From: RPQJ01 sp963846885
GTDB lineage: Bacteria > Pseudomonadota > Gammaproteobacteria > Steroidobacterales > Steroidobacteraceae
DNA: 64,000 bases
Reading direction: 5' to 3'
Assembly: GCA_963846885.1 (NCBI GenBank)
Contig: CAWJXS010000020.1
Span: 372,001 to 436,000, forward strand
Both the position numbers and the translations under genes were made by a program. The notes under the pieces were generated by a model, which was not told the DNA's origin, made no database searches, and saw nothing but the letters and a program-made list of their open reading frames with translations. Each line of letters begins with the position of its first letter. Position 1 is the stretch's first letter. Positions 9,153-19,953 of this stretch are shown here, piece after piece.

Positions 9153-10342
9153 GCGATTTCTCCGTGCACCCATTGCAGTTCGCGCGCGATCGCGTCCTCG
9201 ACCGGGTCCGCCCGATGCCGGGCCGGCAGCACCGACCAGGTGTAGGTTTCGACCTCGAGATGCTGCGTCGCCGGCTGCCGCTTGTGCAACGCCAGCGTTT
9301 CCCGCACGAAGGACTGCGTCGACGAGAACTGCTCGAAGCAATCGAGAAAGACCGGCACGTGGAAGTGCACTCGCCACTCGCTGCCACCGGCGCGCCACGT
9401 GGTGGAAGCCAGCGCATCCTCGATGTCGACGTAACGCTGCAGCTCTCCCCACTGCGCTCGACGACCTGGTGCAGGTAGACGGCGTCGGCCAGGCCACGCA
9501 ACGTCGCGGCGGCGGATGGCGTCACCTGCGGGATGCGCAAGCCCAGCAGTCACCTGGATCTTGGCGATCAGGATGCCCGCCCCGGCAAGCGACTCCAGGC
9601 ACGCGGCGGCGTCCTCGAACTCGACCGCCGCATGGCAAAGGTCGAGACAGACGCCGAGGTGACGATGCAACGCATCGCGTGCCTCGGAGTGCGTGAGCCC
9701 GGTCAGGCCAGCCAGGCTCGCTGCGGCGGCAGCAGAGTGCAGGTGGTCGCGGAAGAAAGCCACGGTCTCGGCGATCGTCTCGAGCAGGCAGCAGGGCTCG
9801 GGTTCGAGCGCCAGCACGATGCGCCGGCCAGTATCGCGCTCGATGGCGACGAGGTGCGCCGCGTGGCGCAGCAGTCCGTCGACGATACGGGCAATGGCAT
9901 CGGCCGTGACGGCGTTCGGCTTGAAGGCTCCTGGCACGGTGCTGATGCTGCCCATGGCGTCGGCGCCAGGCTCCAGCCACGACGCAAGCAGATCTGCCAG
10001 CCCGTTCGTGTACTCCAGCCGTCGCGTATCGCGCCAGTCCGGCAGGTACACGTCGGCCTTGACGCGCGCACCGTGGAAGGTGCCGTAAGGAAAGCCATTG
10101 ATGGTGAAAACGTACAGGTCTTCCCGCCGCAGGAATGCGGCGAACTGCTCGCGAGCGGCGGGATCGCCCAGCGATTGTGCCGCCGCTGCCGACAGTCGCA
10201 GGCCGACGCCGAACGGCGCGTCGGGTGAGACCTTGCGCTTGACCAGCGGCAGGTAGCGCTCGAGATTGCCGCGAATCTCGTCCCAGGACTCGCCTGGATG
10301 AATGTTCGTGCAGTAACCGAGGTGGCTGCCACCCACCTTCAC
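9149..10342 (-). CDS. eboE: EboE, TIM-barrel sugar isomerase/epimerase-like protein (two frameshifts)
   Basis: A cytoplasmic xylose isomerase-like TIM barrel of about 397 aa; metabolite unknown. The visible sequence opens KVGGSHLGYCTNIHPGESW and includes LYVFTINGFPYG, a metal-binding-type LALEPEPCCLLET and CLDLCHAAVEFED. Two breaks occur near 9538 (an extra base) and 9450; between them the correct reading is RIPQVTPSAAATLRGLADAV. After the second break it resumes GELQRYVDIEDAL. The start is GTG at 10342, which overlaps the eboD stop by GTGA. The apparent continuous frame joining eboD and eboE comes from the eboD frameshift. Confidence 0.8.
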   Translation of the reverse strand: MKVGGSHLGYCTNIHPGESWDEIRGNLERYLPLVKRKVSPDAPFGVGLRLSAAAAQSLGDPAAREQFAAFLRREDLYVFTINGFPYGTFHGARVKADVYLPDWRDTRRLEYTNGLADLLASWLEPGADAMGSISTVPGAFKPNAVTADAIARIVDGLLRHAAHLVAIERDTGRRIVLALEPEPCCLLETIAETVAFFRDHLHSAAAAASLAGLTGLTHSEARDALHRHLGVCLDLCHAAVEFEDAAACLESLAGAGILIAKIQVTAGLAHPAGDAIRRRDVAWPGRRRLPAPGRRAQWGELQRYVDIEDALASTTWRAGGSEWRVHFHVPVFLDCFEQFSSTQSFVRETLALHKRQPATQHLEVETYTWSVLPARHRADPVEDAIARELQWVHGEIA

Positions 10343-11548
10343 TGCCCGATTTCCTTGCGCCTCAGCCAGGACATGGCGCGCAGCATCTCGGCCCGGTCGA
10401 CGCTGTGCACGTCGCTGCCCCGGCCGATCTCCGCGAGCATCGTGAGCGTGAGTTCTCCCCCGAGGTGTTCGCGGAACTCCTCGATGCCGTCGAGGATGAG
10501 GGGATTGCCGGAGGCGTCCTTCGATTCCATCATCGGGTGCCACAAGTGGAAGCCCAGGCCGCTTCAGCACGCCGTATACGCGATTGTCCGTCCCGGCGGC
10601 CAGCATGCCGATCTGCACCGAATAGCGGGTGTCGAGCGCGAGCCCGATGGCCACGGCTTCGCCGTGCCGCAGTTCGTGCGTCGTCAGCGCCTCGAGGCGG
10701 TGCGCCGACCAGTGGCCGTAGTCGAGCGGCCGGGAACTGCCGGTCTCGAAGGCGTCACCGCCGTGGGCGATCTGCCGCATGTGCAGTTCGGCGCATCGAC
10801 GGATCATGCGCGCAGTCGCCGCCGGCTCGAACTGACGCAGGGATTCGCAATTCGCTTCCATCCACTCGAAGTACGCCCGGTCCCGTATCAACGCGACCTT
10901 CATCGCCTCCGCGATCCCTGCGAGGCGATCGCGCGGGTGCAGCGTGCGCAGGAAATCGACGTCGTTCAGCACGGCGTGCGGCGGCGCAAAACTGCCGAGG
11001 AAATTCTTCTTGCCGAACGCATTGACGCCATTCTTCACGCCGATTCCCGCGTCGTTCTGCGCCAGCACGGTGGTCGGCACGCGCACATGCCGCACGCCAC
11101 GATGGGTCGTGGCCGCGGCGAAGCCGACCATGTCGAGCAGCGCCCCCCCGCCGATACCGACGACGTACGAGTGCCGGTCGATGCCAAGGTCGCTCAGGCG
11201 ATGCTGCAACCGCGTCACCTGCGTGATGTCGTTCTTTACCTGTTCGCCCGCCGGCAGGACCTCCGGCGGCGCCACGAGCTGCAGGGACTCCGCATGTTCC
11301 TCGGCATAGGCGGCGATGGAGTGCGCAAGCGCGGGCCAGCTCGCCGCGACGTTGCCGTCGATGAACACGACGAAGCGATGCCGCTTGTTCGGCTCCAGGC
11401 GCGACAGGGCGTGGACGAACACCGGGTTCTCGCGCGCGAACACACCCGCCGTGAAGTACACGGGATAGTTGTAGCTGAGCGTGAACTCCTGCTGGTAGAT
11501 GGCCGCGCCCGGCAGTTCGACCACATTCGCCGCTTCTTTTGTTTTCAT
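10339..11548 (-). CDS. eboD: EboD, 3-dehydroquinate synthase-like protein (one frameshift)
   Basis: Sugar-phosphate cyclase fold (DHQ synthase family), which make carbocycles from sugar phosphates with NAD+ and a metal. The protein opens MKTKEAANVVELPGAAIYQQ and shows VVFIDGNVAASWP, the NAD-binding GIGGGALLDMVGFAAA, VPTTVLAQNDAGIGVKNGVN and metal-ligand regions around IAEAMKVALIRD and HRLEALTTHELRHGEAVAIG. An extra base near 10558 breaks the frame; the true C-terminus is WHPMMESKDASGNPLIL through MSWLRRKEIGQ. The corrected length is about 402 aa. The gene lies outside any shikimate context and is the standard eboD member. Confidence 0.85.
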
Positions 11549-11587
11549 GATCGTCGCTCTCGCTGGGTCGGATCCGTTACGTTCCGC

Positions 11588-12514
11588 TCACTTGATCAGC
11601 AGGCTGTCCGACGGCTCGGGAATGACTGGCAGTTCGTCCACGCGGGGCGCCTGGCCGCGCAGCACGGAGTTGCCCTCGAACAGCTGCCGCTCGTCACGGG
11701 CCTGCGGAGTCAGCCAGTCTTCTTCGCGCATCTGGCCGCTCTGTGCGAAAGCCGCGAGCGCGTTGCCGTAGCAGGTAGCCTCGACGTCGGCGCGCGCAAT
11801 GCCGCGCTCGAGCATCAGGCGCGCTGTCTTTGGCACGGCGAGCGGATCCGACTTGCCCCAGTCCGCGCTCGAATCGATGAAAATGCGGTTCGATCCATAG
11901 CGGCGCACGATCTCCACCATGCGCTCGTTGCCCATCTTGGTCTGCGGATACAGAGTGAAGGCCGCCCAGAAGCCGCGATCGAGCACTTCCTCGACGGTCT
12001 CCTCGTTGTTGTGGTCGACGATGACGTGCCCGGGCTCCATGCCCATCTCGAGGGCGACATCCATGCTGCGGCTGGTGCCGCTCTTCTTGTCACGGTGCGG
12101 CGTATGGATCTGCACGAGCATGCCCAGGTCCTTCGCCAGCTGCAGTTGCGCGCGGTAGTACTTGTCCTCCGCGGCGGTCTGGTCGTCGTAACCGATCTCC
12201 CCGACTGCGACGACGCCTTCCTTGCCGAGGAAGAGCGGCAGCACGTCCATGACCTGCTCGGCAAGCGCCTCGTTGTTGGCCTCCTTGCTGTTCAGGCCGA
12301 TCGTGCAGTAGTGCCGGATGCCGAACTGCGATGCGCGAAAGCGCTCCCAGCCGACCAGGCTCGAGAGGTAGTCGACGAACGTGGCCACGTGCGTGCGGGG
12401 TTGCCCGAGCCAGAACGCGGGCTCGATCACCGCCACGATTCCAGCCGCAGCCATCCGCTCGTAGTCGTCCGTCGTGCGGGCGCTCATGTGAATGTGGGGG
12501 TCGATGAAACGCAT
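11588..12514 (-). CDS. eboB: EboB, TatD-like metal-dependent hydrolase
   Basis: A 308-aa TIM-barrel hydrolase. Metal-binding motifs are present: MRFIDPHIHMSART at the N-terminus, VAVGEIGYDD, LVQIHTPHRDKKSG, VIVDHNNEETVEEV and FIDSSADWGKSDPLAV. The start is ATG at 12514, preceded by a good ribosome binding site (GGGAGAAAGG); the reading frame upstream of it has no family similarity. It lies 19 bases after eboA. Within ebo clusters it is the invariant TatD-family member; the substrate is not known. The gene is intact. Confidence 0.88.
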   Translation of the reverse strand: MRFIDPHIHMSARTTDDYERMAAAGIVAVIEPAFWLGQPRTHVATFVDYLSSLVGWERFRASQFGIRHYCTIGLNSKEANNEALAEQVMDVLPLFLGKEGVVAVGEIGYDDQTAAEDKYYRAQLQLAKDLGMLVQIHTPHRDKKSGTSRSMDVALEMGMEPGHVIVDHNNEETVEEVLDRGFWAAFTLYPQTKMGNERMVEIVRRYGSNRIFIDSSADWGKSDPLAVPKTARLMLERGIARADVEATCYGNALAAFAQSGQMREEDWLTPQARDERQLFEGNSVLRGQAPRVDELPVIPEPSDSLLIK

Positions 12515-12533
12515 GCCTTTCTCCCGATCGGTG

Positions 12534-13397
12534 TCAGTTGTTCGGCGCCGCAAGCCGCGCCCAGTCGATCCTGCCGGCCCGTGCATCGCTCGCGAGGTCC
12601 GGACGTGACTCGAGCAGGCGCGCAGCCGCCGGGTCCGTCGCATCGAGCAGGGCCAGTGCAGCGGCCTGCTGTTCCGCAGTCGTGCCGCGTTCGAGCAGGC
12701 GGCGAAAATCCTCGAGCACCGGTCCGGCGGCGTAGGGCCCGACGCAGCGCCACAGGTCTGGCGCCACTGGGCGCGATGCGGCCCAGCGCTCGTGCGCGTA
12801 GTCGCACAGCATCCGCGCGAGCGCTGGATTGCGACGCCGATCGAGGCCAGCGATCAAGTCGAGCCGGCAGCCCACGAACAGCGCCTTGAGCACGAGCTGA
12901 TTCCAGGCGGTCTCGTTCAAATGCTCGGAGGCGTATGGGTTGCGGTGCGCAACCGCCTCGAACACGACCCGCATGTTGGAGCGCAGCCCTTCGGCGGCGC
13001 GCAACGAGTGGCGCGCCTGGTCCGGGTACAAGGGCAGACCGCGATACAGCGCCACCAGTTCGCCGATGTCGGCGGCGGCGCACAGCCGGTCAAGCCGGCG
13101 GCTCAATTCCTCGCCGTCCGCCGTGCTGACGAGCAGCAGGTAGATGCGCGTCGCCTGGTCGACCGACCAGTCCGCGGGATCCCAGCCGGGACGACTCAGC
13201 GTCGCTGCCTGCAACTCGTCCGGCGTCAGCTGGAGGGGATCCTTGCCGATGTGGCGGGAGACCAGGCTCACGCTCAAGTACAAGTCGCGTTCCAGGCCGC
13301 CGTGACGCAGTTGCACGACGCGGGCTTCGAGCCACGCCGACGCCGGTGGCGACAGTCTCGCCGCGAGCCAGCGGCCAAGGAGTTCGACGGGTGTCAT
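12534..13397 (-). CDS. eboA: EboA-domain protein
   Basis: A 287-aa, mostly helical soluble protein with no recognised catalytic motif. It opens MTPVELLGRWLAARLSPPAS and includes WDPADWSVDQATRIYLLLV and a conserved-looking segment from HLNETAWNQLVLKALFVGC to LARMLCDYAHERWAA. Identity as EboA rests on this EWNQ/NQ-type helix and on its place between eboF and eboB; function is unknown in all species. Its ATG overlaps the eboF stop (ATGA). Confidence 0.75.
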   Translation of the reverse strand: MTPVELLGRWLAARLSPPASAWLEARVVQLRHGGLERDLYLSVSLVSRHIGKDPLQLTPDELQAATLSRPGWDPADWSVDQATRIYLLLVSTADGEELSRRLDRLCAAADIGELVALYRGLPLYPDQARHSLRAAEGLRSNMRVVFEAVAHRNPYASEHLNETAWNQLVLKALFVGCRLDLIAGLDRRRNPALARMLCDYAHERWAASRPVAPDLWRCVGPYAAGPVLEDFRRLLERGTTAEQQAAALALLDATDPAAARLLESRPDLASDARAGRIDWARLAAPNN

Positions 13398-14798
13398 TCG
13401 TACTCTCCCGCCGTCGGGATCGCGGCGTCAAACACATGAGCGAGCAACAGGTCTTTCACCGCAGTGGCCGCGATGGGCCCGTCGTCGCGGATGAGGTGCG
13501 GCGCCGTGGTGATGAACAACGGGCCATCCTCCGCCCGGTCCGTCGGACGTCCGTGCGAGCCACGCACCAGCGTGGCATCGAGCGAGATCACGTCCATGAG
13601 GTAACGCATGCCGAGTGTCTTCTGCGCCAGTCTTGCCGCGATGCGCAGCTTGGCCGCCTTCAGTTTCGGATCGACGAACAGCTCGACGGGGTCGTAGCCG
13701 GGCTTGCGGTGGATGTCGACGGTGCGGGCGTAGTCGGGAGCGCGCTCGTCGTCGAGAAAGTGGTAGTAGGTGAACCAGCTGTTCGCGTCTGCAATCGCGA
13801 CCAGCTCGCCCGACCGCGGATGGTCGAGGCCCAGCTCGCGCTTGCCTGCCTCGTCGAGCACACGCTCGACGCCCGGCAGGCTGCGCAGCAACCGGGCCAC
13901 CTCCGGCACGAGTTCCGGGCGGGCGACATAGACGTGCGCAATCTGGTGGTCGGCGACTGCGAATGCGTCGCGACGCGCCGGCGTCGAGCTGCTCGCGCCC
14001 GAGTTCGTCCCGCACGCGCAGCCAGCCGGCACGGCGCAATGCGCGATTGACGTGCACAGGATTGGAGACCGGGGTGATGCCGTACTCGGACAGCACGACG
14101 ACCTCGGCGCCGGCACGATCCGCTGCGGCGATGAGTTCGCCGCAGACCTCGTCCACGGCTGCGACGTCACGCTCCACGCCTGGGAAGTCGGGACCGAAGC
14201 GCTGCAGGTTGTAGTCGAGGTGCGGCAGGTAGACCAGCGTGAGCGTCGGGTGGTGGCGCTCGAAGACATGCAGCGCACTGCGACCGATCCAGCGCGAGCA
14301 TTCGATGTCGGCCGTGGGCCCCCAGAAGCGGAACAGCGGAAACTGGCCCAGTGCGCCCTGCAGTTCGTCACGCAACTCGGCAGGCTGGGTGTAGATGTCG
14401 GGAAGCTTGCGGCCATCGGCCGGGTACATCGGGCGCGGCGTGACCGTGTAGTCGGCGGTGGAGTACATGTTGTACCACCAGAACAGCTTGGCGCAGGTAA
14501 AGCCCGGGTCGATGCGCCGGGCAGCGTCCCAGAGTTTCTCGCCGCTCACCAGGCGGTTGGACTGGCGCCACAGCCACACTTCGGCGAGGTCGCGGAAGTA
14601 CCAGCCATTGGCGACGATGCCGTGCTCCCGCGGCAACGTCCCGGTGACGAAGGTGGACTGGACCGTGGTGGTTACGGCCGGTGTCACCGTGGTCAACGGA
14701 CGCATCGTCCCCCGCTCCGCGAGCGCCTTGAGGTTCGGCGCATGCTGGAGCAGCGAGGGTGTGAGCCCGACGACGTCGATGACGAGTGTCCGCCTCAT
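13394..14798 (-). CDS. eboF: EboF, alkaline phosphatase/nucleotide pyrophosphatase-like protein (one frameshift)
   Basis: A member of the type I phosphodiesterase/nucleotide pyrophosphatase group of the alkaline phosphatase superfamily. It starts MRRTLVIDVVGLTP with the first metal Asp. The nucleophile region PAVTTTVQSTFVTGTLPREH and the metal-site stretches YLPHLDYNLQRFG and VVVLSEYGITPVSNPVHVNR follow. The frame breaks near 13980; the remainder reads HQIAHVYVARPELVPEVARL and ends in DAAIPTAGEYE. Corrected length is about 467 aa. Its ATG overlaps the stop of fni (ATGA), indicating coupling. The substrate is unknown. Confidence 0.85.
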
Positions 14799-15919
14799 TG
14801 CGCTTCGCCACCTGCACCCGGGGAGGTAAGGGTTTGCATCGGGCGCAGGGTGCCGCGCAGCGCCGGAATATTCTGCGACCCAGTCGCGAACATGCAAACG
14901 CGAAGGTCGTCCAGGACGCCCTCCACGAAACGGTGCAGCGATTCCTCGCCGGCGTGGGCCAGCAGCAGGAAGGGGCGGGCCATCGCCCCGATGTCGGCCC
15001 CGAGCGCGAGCGCCTTGGCGAGGTCGATCCCGCTGCGCAAGCCGCCGGAGGCGATCAGCGGGATGCGCGGGGCCACGGCTCGCACGTTCAGAATCGATTC
15101 GGCTGTGGGTATGCCCCACTCGCCGAAACGGAGGCCAAGCGCGCGACGCTGCTCCGTCCTGGCGCAGTACGCCTCCACCTTGGCCCAGGACGTGCCACCG
15201 GCACCCGAACAGTCGATGCCGGAGGCGCCACATTCGATGAGGCGTCGGGCGGTCGCGCCGGTCATGCCGAAGCAGACTTCGCGAGCGAACACCGGTATGC
15301 CGTCCGCAGCGAGATCGCGGCAGAGCTGCGTGAAGCAGCGTGCGACGCCACGGAAATCACGGTCGCCACCCTGCACCGCTTCCTGCACGGCGTTGAAATG
15401 CACGAATATCGCATCGGCGCCGATCATGTCGATGGCCCTGCGCGCGTGCTGCGCGCCATAGCCTCGCACCAGCTGCGCGGCACCGAAATTGGCGAACACC
15501 GGAATGCCCGGGGCAACGTCGCGCACCGCAAAGTATCCGCCGAGCTCCGGACGCTCGAGTGCGATGCGCTGGCTGCCCACTCCGAACGCCAGGCCGTAGC
15601 GCTCGGCCACTCCGGCCAGCCTGCGGTTGATCTCGAGTCCACGTTCGGTGCCACCCGTCATGGGTGAAACCATCAGCGGCGCCGACAAGCGCTTTCCAGC
15701 CAGCGTGCAGGAGAGATCGAGCTCGGCCAGCGAGAGTTCCGGCAGCGCTTCGTTCACGAAGTCGAACCGTTCGAGTCCCGTTGTCTTGCGGTACTCGACG
15801 GGGTGGACGAGGCAGGCGTCGATATGGCCCAACTTGGCCGATGGATCACGCAGGGACGGCTGTCCTGACGCAACCGGCAGGTCGTGCAACGCGGGAGGTG
15901 ATCGTGGCTGGTTGAGCAT
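14795..15919 (-). CDS. fni: Isopentenyl-diphosphate delta-isomerase, type 2
   Basis: Interconverts isopentenyl and dimethylallyl diphosphate using reduced FMN; cytoplasmic. The 374-aa protein shows RKTTGLERFDFVNEALPE, LSAPLMVSPMTGGTERG, GVGSQRIALERPEL, the FMN/substrate segments DAIFVHFNAVQEAVQ and GTSWAKVEAYCA, and IASGGLRSGIDLAKALALGA. The intact gene lies between the TonB receptor (33 bases upstream) and eboF. Its position inside an ebo operon fits a supply of prenyl units for the UbiA-like EboC. Confidence 0.93.
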   Translation of the reverse strand: MLNQPRSPPALHDLPVASGQPSLRDPSAKLGHIDACLVHPVEYRKTTGLERFDFVNEALPELSLAELDLSCTLAGKRLSAPLMVSPMTGGTERGLEINRRLAGVAERYGLAFGVGSQRIALERPELGGYFAVRDVAPGIPVFANFGAAQLVRGYGAQHARRAIDMIGADAIFVHFNAVQEAVQGGDRDFRGVARCFTQLCRDLAADGIPVFAREVCFGMTGATARRLIECGASGIDCSGAGGTSWAKVEAYCARTEQRRALGLRFGEWGIPTAESILNVRAVAPRIPLIASGGLRSGIDLAKALALGADIGAMARPFLLLAHAGEESLHRFVEGVLDDLRVCMFATGSQNIPALRGTLRPMQTLTSPGAGGEAQ

Positions 15920-15952
15920 GGCGATGCGGCGTCTGCGGCGACGCCGATGGTG

Positions 15953-18102
15953 CTACAAGCTCGCCGCCAACGTGAGGATCACGTTGCGACCGGGCTCGTT
16001 CACGCCGGACCCGTGGATGCGATAGTCCTCGTCCGTCAGGTTGTCTACTGCCAGCGACAATGTCAGGTGGGAACTGGCCTGCCACTCCGACCGCAGGCCC
16101 AGGACCGTATACCCGGGCGTGCCTCCTGGCGGAATTCTCTGCACATCGGCCAGGTCGCGACTCGAAAGTTGATCCTGCTTGTCCGCGTGCTTGACCAGCG
16201 CTTCGATGCGCAGCCGTCGGATCGGGCGCGCTCCAACGCATCCCGACGCGCCAGCTCGTCGGCATCAACAGGTCGATGGGCTCACGGACCTTGGGGCCAT
16301 TCGCTGTCGGGTAGGCGTCGGCCTCGCCGTCGACGATCATGCCGTCTGCAAACACCGTCAGGTCGGGCAGCAGCTGATACACGACCTGCGCTTCGAAGCC
16401 GTCGACGTTCGACTTCGACGCATTCGTCTTGGTCACCTCGGCGGCGTTGTTGATCACGCGACCGGTCGGCGTGCGCACGATCACGTCTGAGCCGTCGGTG
16501 TAGAAATAGGCCGCCTGGGCCGAGAGCCTTGCGCTGCCAAACTTCAAGCCCGCCTCCCAGGAAACGAATGTTTCCGGGATCGAGGCCCGGGCTGGGCGTC
16601 TCGAGTTCGCCGGACCGCGCCGTATCCAGACGCGTGAGATCCGACAGGTTCGGAGCACGAAAGGCCTGCGCCACGCCCGCGTAGAGCATCCACGGACCGT
16701 CGACCTGGGGAGTGAATGCCAACCGGCCACTCGCCGAGAAATTGTCCCAGTCGTCGTTGATCGAATACGCCGCGAAGGTGACGGGATCCTCGACCTGACG
16801 GGCGTCGACCGACGCATTCGTGTAGCGGCCCGCGAGAGTGGCCTGCAGCCTGGGCGTGACATCGGCGATGGCCTGCAGGAACACACCGGTCAGGTCATAG
16901 GTGGCGTCGTCGGCCACCGGGCCCTGCACGTGCGTGCGGCGCACCGTGCCGTCGGCGTTGTATTCGACGTTGTAAGCACTCACGTCGTCGCTGTAATAGT
17001 CGGCGCCATAGACGAGCTGTGCCGCGCCCCATTTCTTGTCGAACTGCACCCAGAGGCCCGTCGTGCCGACGTCGAAGCCCAGCTTGTCGAAACGCCGGTT
17101 GCTGCGCACCCGGTACTGGTCTTCTGTCTGTTCGTGATACGAGACGCTGGCTCGCACTGAATCGGCAAGTGCGCCGAGGCCATCGTGGCTCAACTGCACG
17201 TAGCCCAGTTGCCGGCCCTGGTCGAACGAAAGCCGGCGATCGGTGCCGACCTGCGTGCCCTTCCAGCTGATCCCGTAAATCGTACGGTGCGTGCGCCACG
17301 CGTCGTCCACGTCGACGTACTGGTAGCCGAGCGCGAGGGACGTGCGCTCTCCGATGTCGTATTCCACGCGCAGGTCGGCATTGCGCTCGTCGTAACCCGT
17401 CCTGGGCTGTTCACCGGTCGAACCGCCGGCCTCGACATCACCGTAATTCTTGTAGGTGAGGCCGGCCTTGCCGCGCAGCGCGTCGCCACGAAAGGTCGCG
17501 TCGGCTCGTGCGGTCTGCGACGATTCCGCGTCCGCGTACCGATACAGGACGCGGGATGACAGGCCTTCCGCTGCCGTCCCCGGTACGTCCGTGAGCACGT
17601 TGACTGCGCCGCCGATGGCGTCGCTGCCGTAAAGCACGGACGACGGCCCCTTCAACACTTCGACGCGGCTCATCGAGTGCACGTCCACGGTGTTCCAGTA
17701 CTGGTTCGGACCCTCGCGGAACACCGAATTGTTCAAGCGGATGCCATCGATGAGCAGCACGTTGCGAAAGCCGGTATAGCCACGCATGAAGGGCGAGCCC
17801 TGGCCGTTCGAGGTCTTCTGCACGAGCACGCCCGGGATCTCTGCCAGGGCATCCGGGAGGGTGCGTGATTGAAACAGCGTCTGGACGGAGTCGGCTGTCT
17901 CGACGTACATGAGCGCCGGCACTTCGAAGGATCGAGTCGGCAAGCGCGTGGCGGTGACGACGATCTGCTCGAGGTCGCCCGGCCCAACGGCAGCCGCGGC
18001 CGGGGCGTCTGCCAGGCTTGCCTGCAGCGGCGCCAATACCGACACGACGGCAATGGCAAGGAGTCCGGTGCCGACACGACAGCGCCCAACCGACCCAGAC
18101 AT
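15953..18102 (-). CDS. TonB-dependent outer-membrane receptor (two frameshifts)
   Basis: An outer-membrane gated porin of about 715 aa. A signal peptide (LLAIAVVSVLAPLQASLADA) is followed by the TonB-box-like region LEQIVVTATRLPTR, the plug domain (LPDALAEIPGVLVQ, FMRGYTGFRNVLLIDGIRLN, RVEVLKGPSSVLYGSDAIGG) and a beta barrel. Frame breaks lie near 16578 and 16235; the C-terminal part reads YTVLGLRSEWQASSHLTLSL and NLTDEDYRIHGSG. The ATG at 18102 has an AGAGGGA ribosome binding site. As the likely first gene of the fni-ebo operon, it may move the ebo product or a precursor across the outer membrane, but the ligand is unknown. Confidence 0.87.
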
Positions 18103-18535
18103 AGCGACATCCCTCTGGCTTTGCGCCTTTTTTCTTTTAGGGGTAGCGGTCGCGCGCTGACGCGCGCGACCGCCCCATCTTCGTTGCCGCTTCCGGGGCG
18201 GGAGGGACCGCATTCCGGTAATCCAGGCTGGCAGCTAAAGGGGGGGGCTGCCAGCGGACAGCATTCACGGCGTGACGCTGCACGTGTTTCCAAGCAAGCC
18301 GCGTGCCATGGCCGGCTTACCGGCTGGAATTCCCGAAAAAATCCAGTGGAATCAACCTGATAAGCATGCATTGATGCACGCTGGTGCCTGCGCCACCGCG
18401 CCGCTGGTTGTCAGTTTTGACGACACCCGCGGCACCGGCCTCGCCCGACCAACGCGCCTAAACCACTGTTTTATATGAGAAACACGCAGGCTGCGCAGAG
18501 GCCGCCAGGGGCTGACCGAAATCGAGCAGACGACC
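18103..18535. other. 433-base gap with two hairpins upstream of the TonB receptor
   Basis: No supported gene is present. Two inverted repeats lie in what would be the receptor mRNA leader. One is an 11-bp stem at 18146-18156/18163-18173. The other is a perfect 9-bp stem, GCTGGCAGC at 18227-18235 with GCTGCCAGC at 18247-18255, whose loop carries a run of eight G on the plus strand (C in the receptor mRNA). I saw no cobalamin-box or other riboswitch signature that I know. Confidence 0.5.
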
Positions 18536-19950
<1,415 letters not shown>

Positions 19951-19953
19951 GCT

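Noticed and set aside
9149..11548. Apparent 799-residue EboD-EboE fusion
   Set aside because: Created by the extra base near 10558; the proper stop of eboD (10339) and GTG start of eboE (10342) are visible.
10298..12889. An 863-codon open frame on the plus strand opposite eboD, eboB and eboA
   Set aside because: It is antisense to three recognisable enzymes, rich in Arg/His/Ala and has no domain. Such frames arise from the strong GC bias at third codon positions.
18146..18173. Terminator for the response regulator or receptor
   Set aside because: The hairpin is not followed by a T run on either strand.
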